Source: Streptomyces niveus (lineage in GTDB: Bacteria; Actinomycetota; Actinomycetes; Streptomycetales; Streptomycetaceae). From it: DNA of 64,000 nucleotides. Position 1 is the stretch's first letter; each line of letters opens with the position of its first letter. Both the position numbers and the translations under genes were made by a program. The DNA is taken from NCBI RefSeq assembly GCF_002009175.1, contig NZ_CP018047.1:6866001-6930000 (forward strand). The letters are read 5' to 3'. This document shows, in pieces, positions 63,083-64,000 of this stretch. The notes under the pieces were generated by a model that was not told the origin of the DNA, did no database searches, and saw only the letters and a program-made list of their open reading frames with translations.

Positions 63083-63117
63083 AGGAGCTTCCCGCCGCGA
63101 CGCGACGGGAAGCTCCT
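63083..63117. terminator. Bidirectional terminator
   Basis: A perfect 12-bp inverted repeat, AGGAGCTTCCCG (63083-63094) with CGGGAAGCTCCT (63106-63117), lies between convergent genes. A short AACGCTC tandem repeat (63063-63080) precedes it. Confidence 0.85.
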
Positions 63118-63153
63118 GCGGACACGGACCGGCCGAGCGGCCGGCCCCACGGG

Positions 63154-64000
63154 TCACTCGCCGGACAGCACCGCCTGAGCGGCCGACCTCGCCCCCTCGG
63201 CGGTGTCGGCGGCCCGCGCGGCGGCGGCGGCACGCTCGCACTGCGCGAGCGAGAACTTCGCCAGCGTCGCCCGTACGTAGGGGATCGAAGCGGCGCCCAT
63301 CGACAGCGACGTCACACCCAGCCCGGTGAGCACACACGCCAACAGCGGATCGGAGGCAGCCTCGCCACAGACACCACAGCTCTTGCCCTCGGCCCCGGCA
63401 GCCTCCGCGGCCATCGCCACCAGATCGAGCAGCGCGGGCTGCCACGGGTCCTGCAACCGTGACACCGCGCCCACCTGGCGGTCGGCAGCAAAGGTGTACT
63501 GCGCGAGGTCATTGGTCCCCAGGGAGAGGAACTCGACCTCCTGAAGAATCGAACGCGCCCGCAGAGCGGCCGACGGAATCTCCACCATCGCCCCGAACTT
63601 GGCGTTGAGCCCCGCCTCGCGGCACGCGTCGGCGAACGCCTTGGCATCGGTGCGGTCGGCCACCATCGGCGCCATGACCTCCAGATACACCGGCAGACCC
63701 TCGGCGGCCTTGGACAGCGCGGTCAGCTGTGTCCGCAGAACGTCCGGGTGATCCAGCAGACTCCGCAGTCCCCGCACACCGAGCGCCGGATTCGGCTCGT
63801 CCGCAGGCGTCAGGAAGTCCAGCGGTTTGTCGGCGCCCGCGTCCAACACCCGCACGACCACACGGCCTTCGGGGAACGCCTCCAGCACCTGCCGGTACAC
63901 CTCGACCTGCTTCTCCTCCGACGGCGCCTGCTTGCTGTCGTCGAGGAACAGGAACTCGGTACGGAACAGACCCACGCCCTCGGCGCCCGCGTCGACGGCC
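63154..64000 (-). CDS. ptsI: PTS enzyme I (ptsI), 3' part
   Basis: The C-terminal part (at least 280 residues) of phosphoenolpyruvate-protein phosphotransferase; the 5' end lies beyond the window. Seen are GVGLFRTEFLFLDDS, VRVLDAGADKPLDFL, PNPALGVRGLR, the metal ligands in MVEIPSAAL and SLGTNDLAQYTFAADR, and the active-site Cys in SCGVCGEAASDP. Enzyme I passes phosphate from PEP to HPr for sugar uptake; in Streptomyces this mainly serves N-acetylglucosamine and fructose PTS. This links in function, though not by operon, with the chitinase gene in this window. Downstream is a terminator shared with the convergent gene. Confidence 0.95.
   Translation of the reverse strand, partial: AVDAGAEGVGLFRTEFLFLDDSKQAPSEEKQVEVYRQVLEAFPEGRVVVRVLDAGADKPLDFLTPADEPNPALGVRGLRSLLDHPDVLRTQLTALSKAAEGLPVYLEVMAPMVADRTDAKAFADACREAGLNAKFGAMVEIPSAALRARSILQEVEFLSLGTNDLAQYTFAADRQVGAVSRLQDPWQPALLDLVAMAAEAAGAEGKSCGVCGEAASDPLLACVLTGLGVTSLSMGAASIPYVRATLAKFSLAQCERAAAAARAADTAEGARSAAQAVLSGE

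Overview
The window is about 64 kb of very GC-rich DNA (coding regions look above 70% GC), with frequent GTG starts, purine-rich ribosome binding sites, several probably leaderless genes and many overlapping start/stop codons. Together with smeA/sffA sporulation genes, a conservon (cvnABCD), rbpA with a sigma-R-type promoter and a chitinase promoter carrying paired 12-bp repeats, this points to a Streptomyces chromosome core region. From memory, the gene order resembles the S. coelicolor interval that runs from ptsI (around SCO1391) to the riboflavin genes (around SCO1443), read in the opposite direction. Apart from a degraded patch at 1-681 it looks like core genome rather than a genomic island.

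Layout. 1-2534: a decayed element, a HEAT-like hypothetical protein and an NmrA-type oxidoreductase. 2736-9218: an FMN riboswitch, then ribD, ribE, ribM, ribBA and ribH, followed by hisE, hisG and a small PH-like membrane protein. 9222-11955: a structured leader and two CNNM/CorC-type membrane proteins. 12031-14944: a TPR-AAA+ protein, a candidate small RNA and a uridine-kinase-like protein. 15132-20279: a secreted C39-like peptidase, a TetR regulator, a secreted GH18 chitinase and an acyl-CoA dehydrogenase. 20382-25646: a small zinc-ribbon protein, an Lrp regulator, an amidohydrolase, a long structured intergenic region, polyprenol-phosphate mannose synthase, FxsA and RbpA. 25901-30345: an MFS transporter, a glycerophosphodiesterase, and a divergent YczE/YczR (MocR) pair. 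30382-34608: sffA, smeA, an ankyrin protein, a possible micro-ORF and a HEAT-repeat protein.

34888-42012 is a chain of four genes, each overlapping the next by 4 bp: two GT4 glycosyltransferases, an SGNH hydrolase and a 1223-residue 5-oxoprolinase/hydantoinase. 42199-49768 is a three-gene operon that looks like an SMC-type condensin (MukF/JetA-, MukE/JetB- and MukB/JetC-like) with no JetD nuclease beside it; this is the best candidate here for a poorly described system. 50835-55182 is a complete conservon (sensor kinase, roadblock, DUF742, small GTPase). 55431-64000 holds a DUF962 protein, a secreted VanX-like dipeptidase, a Nudix hydrolase, a GH31 glucosidase, acetoacetyl-CoA synthetase, an unknown protein and the 3' part of ptsI.

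Most of the regulatory reading (promoters, hairpins, operators) was done by eye and needs computation. The strongest are the FMN riboswitch, the sigma-R promoter of rbpA, the chitinase promoter repeats, a promoter-plus-terminator small-RNA candidate at 14163-14276, a 23-bp palindrome upstream of smeA, and a hairpin that holds the Shine-Dalgarno of the gene at 9401. No tRNA, rRNA, CRISPR array, intact insertion sequence or phage gene was seen.
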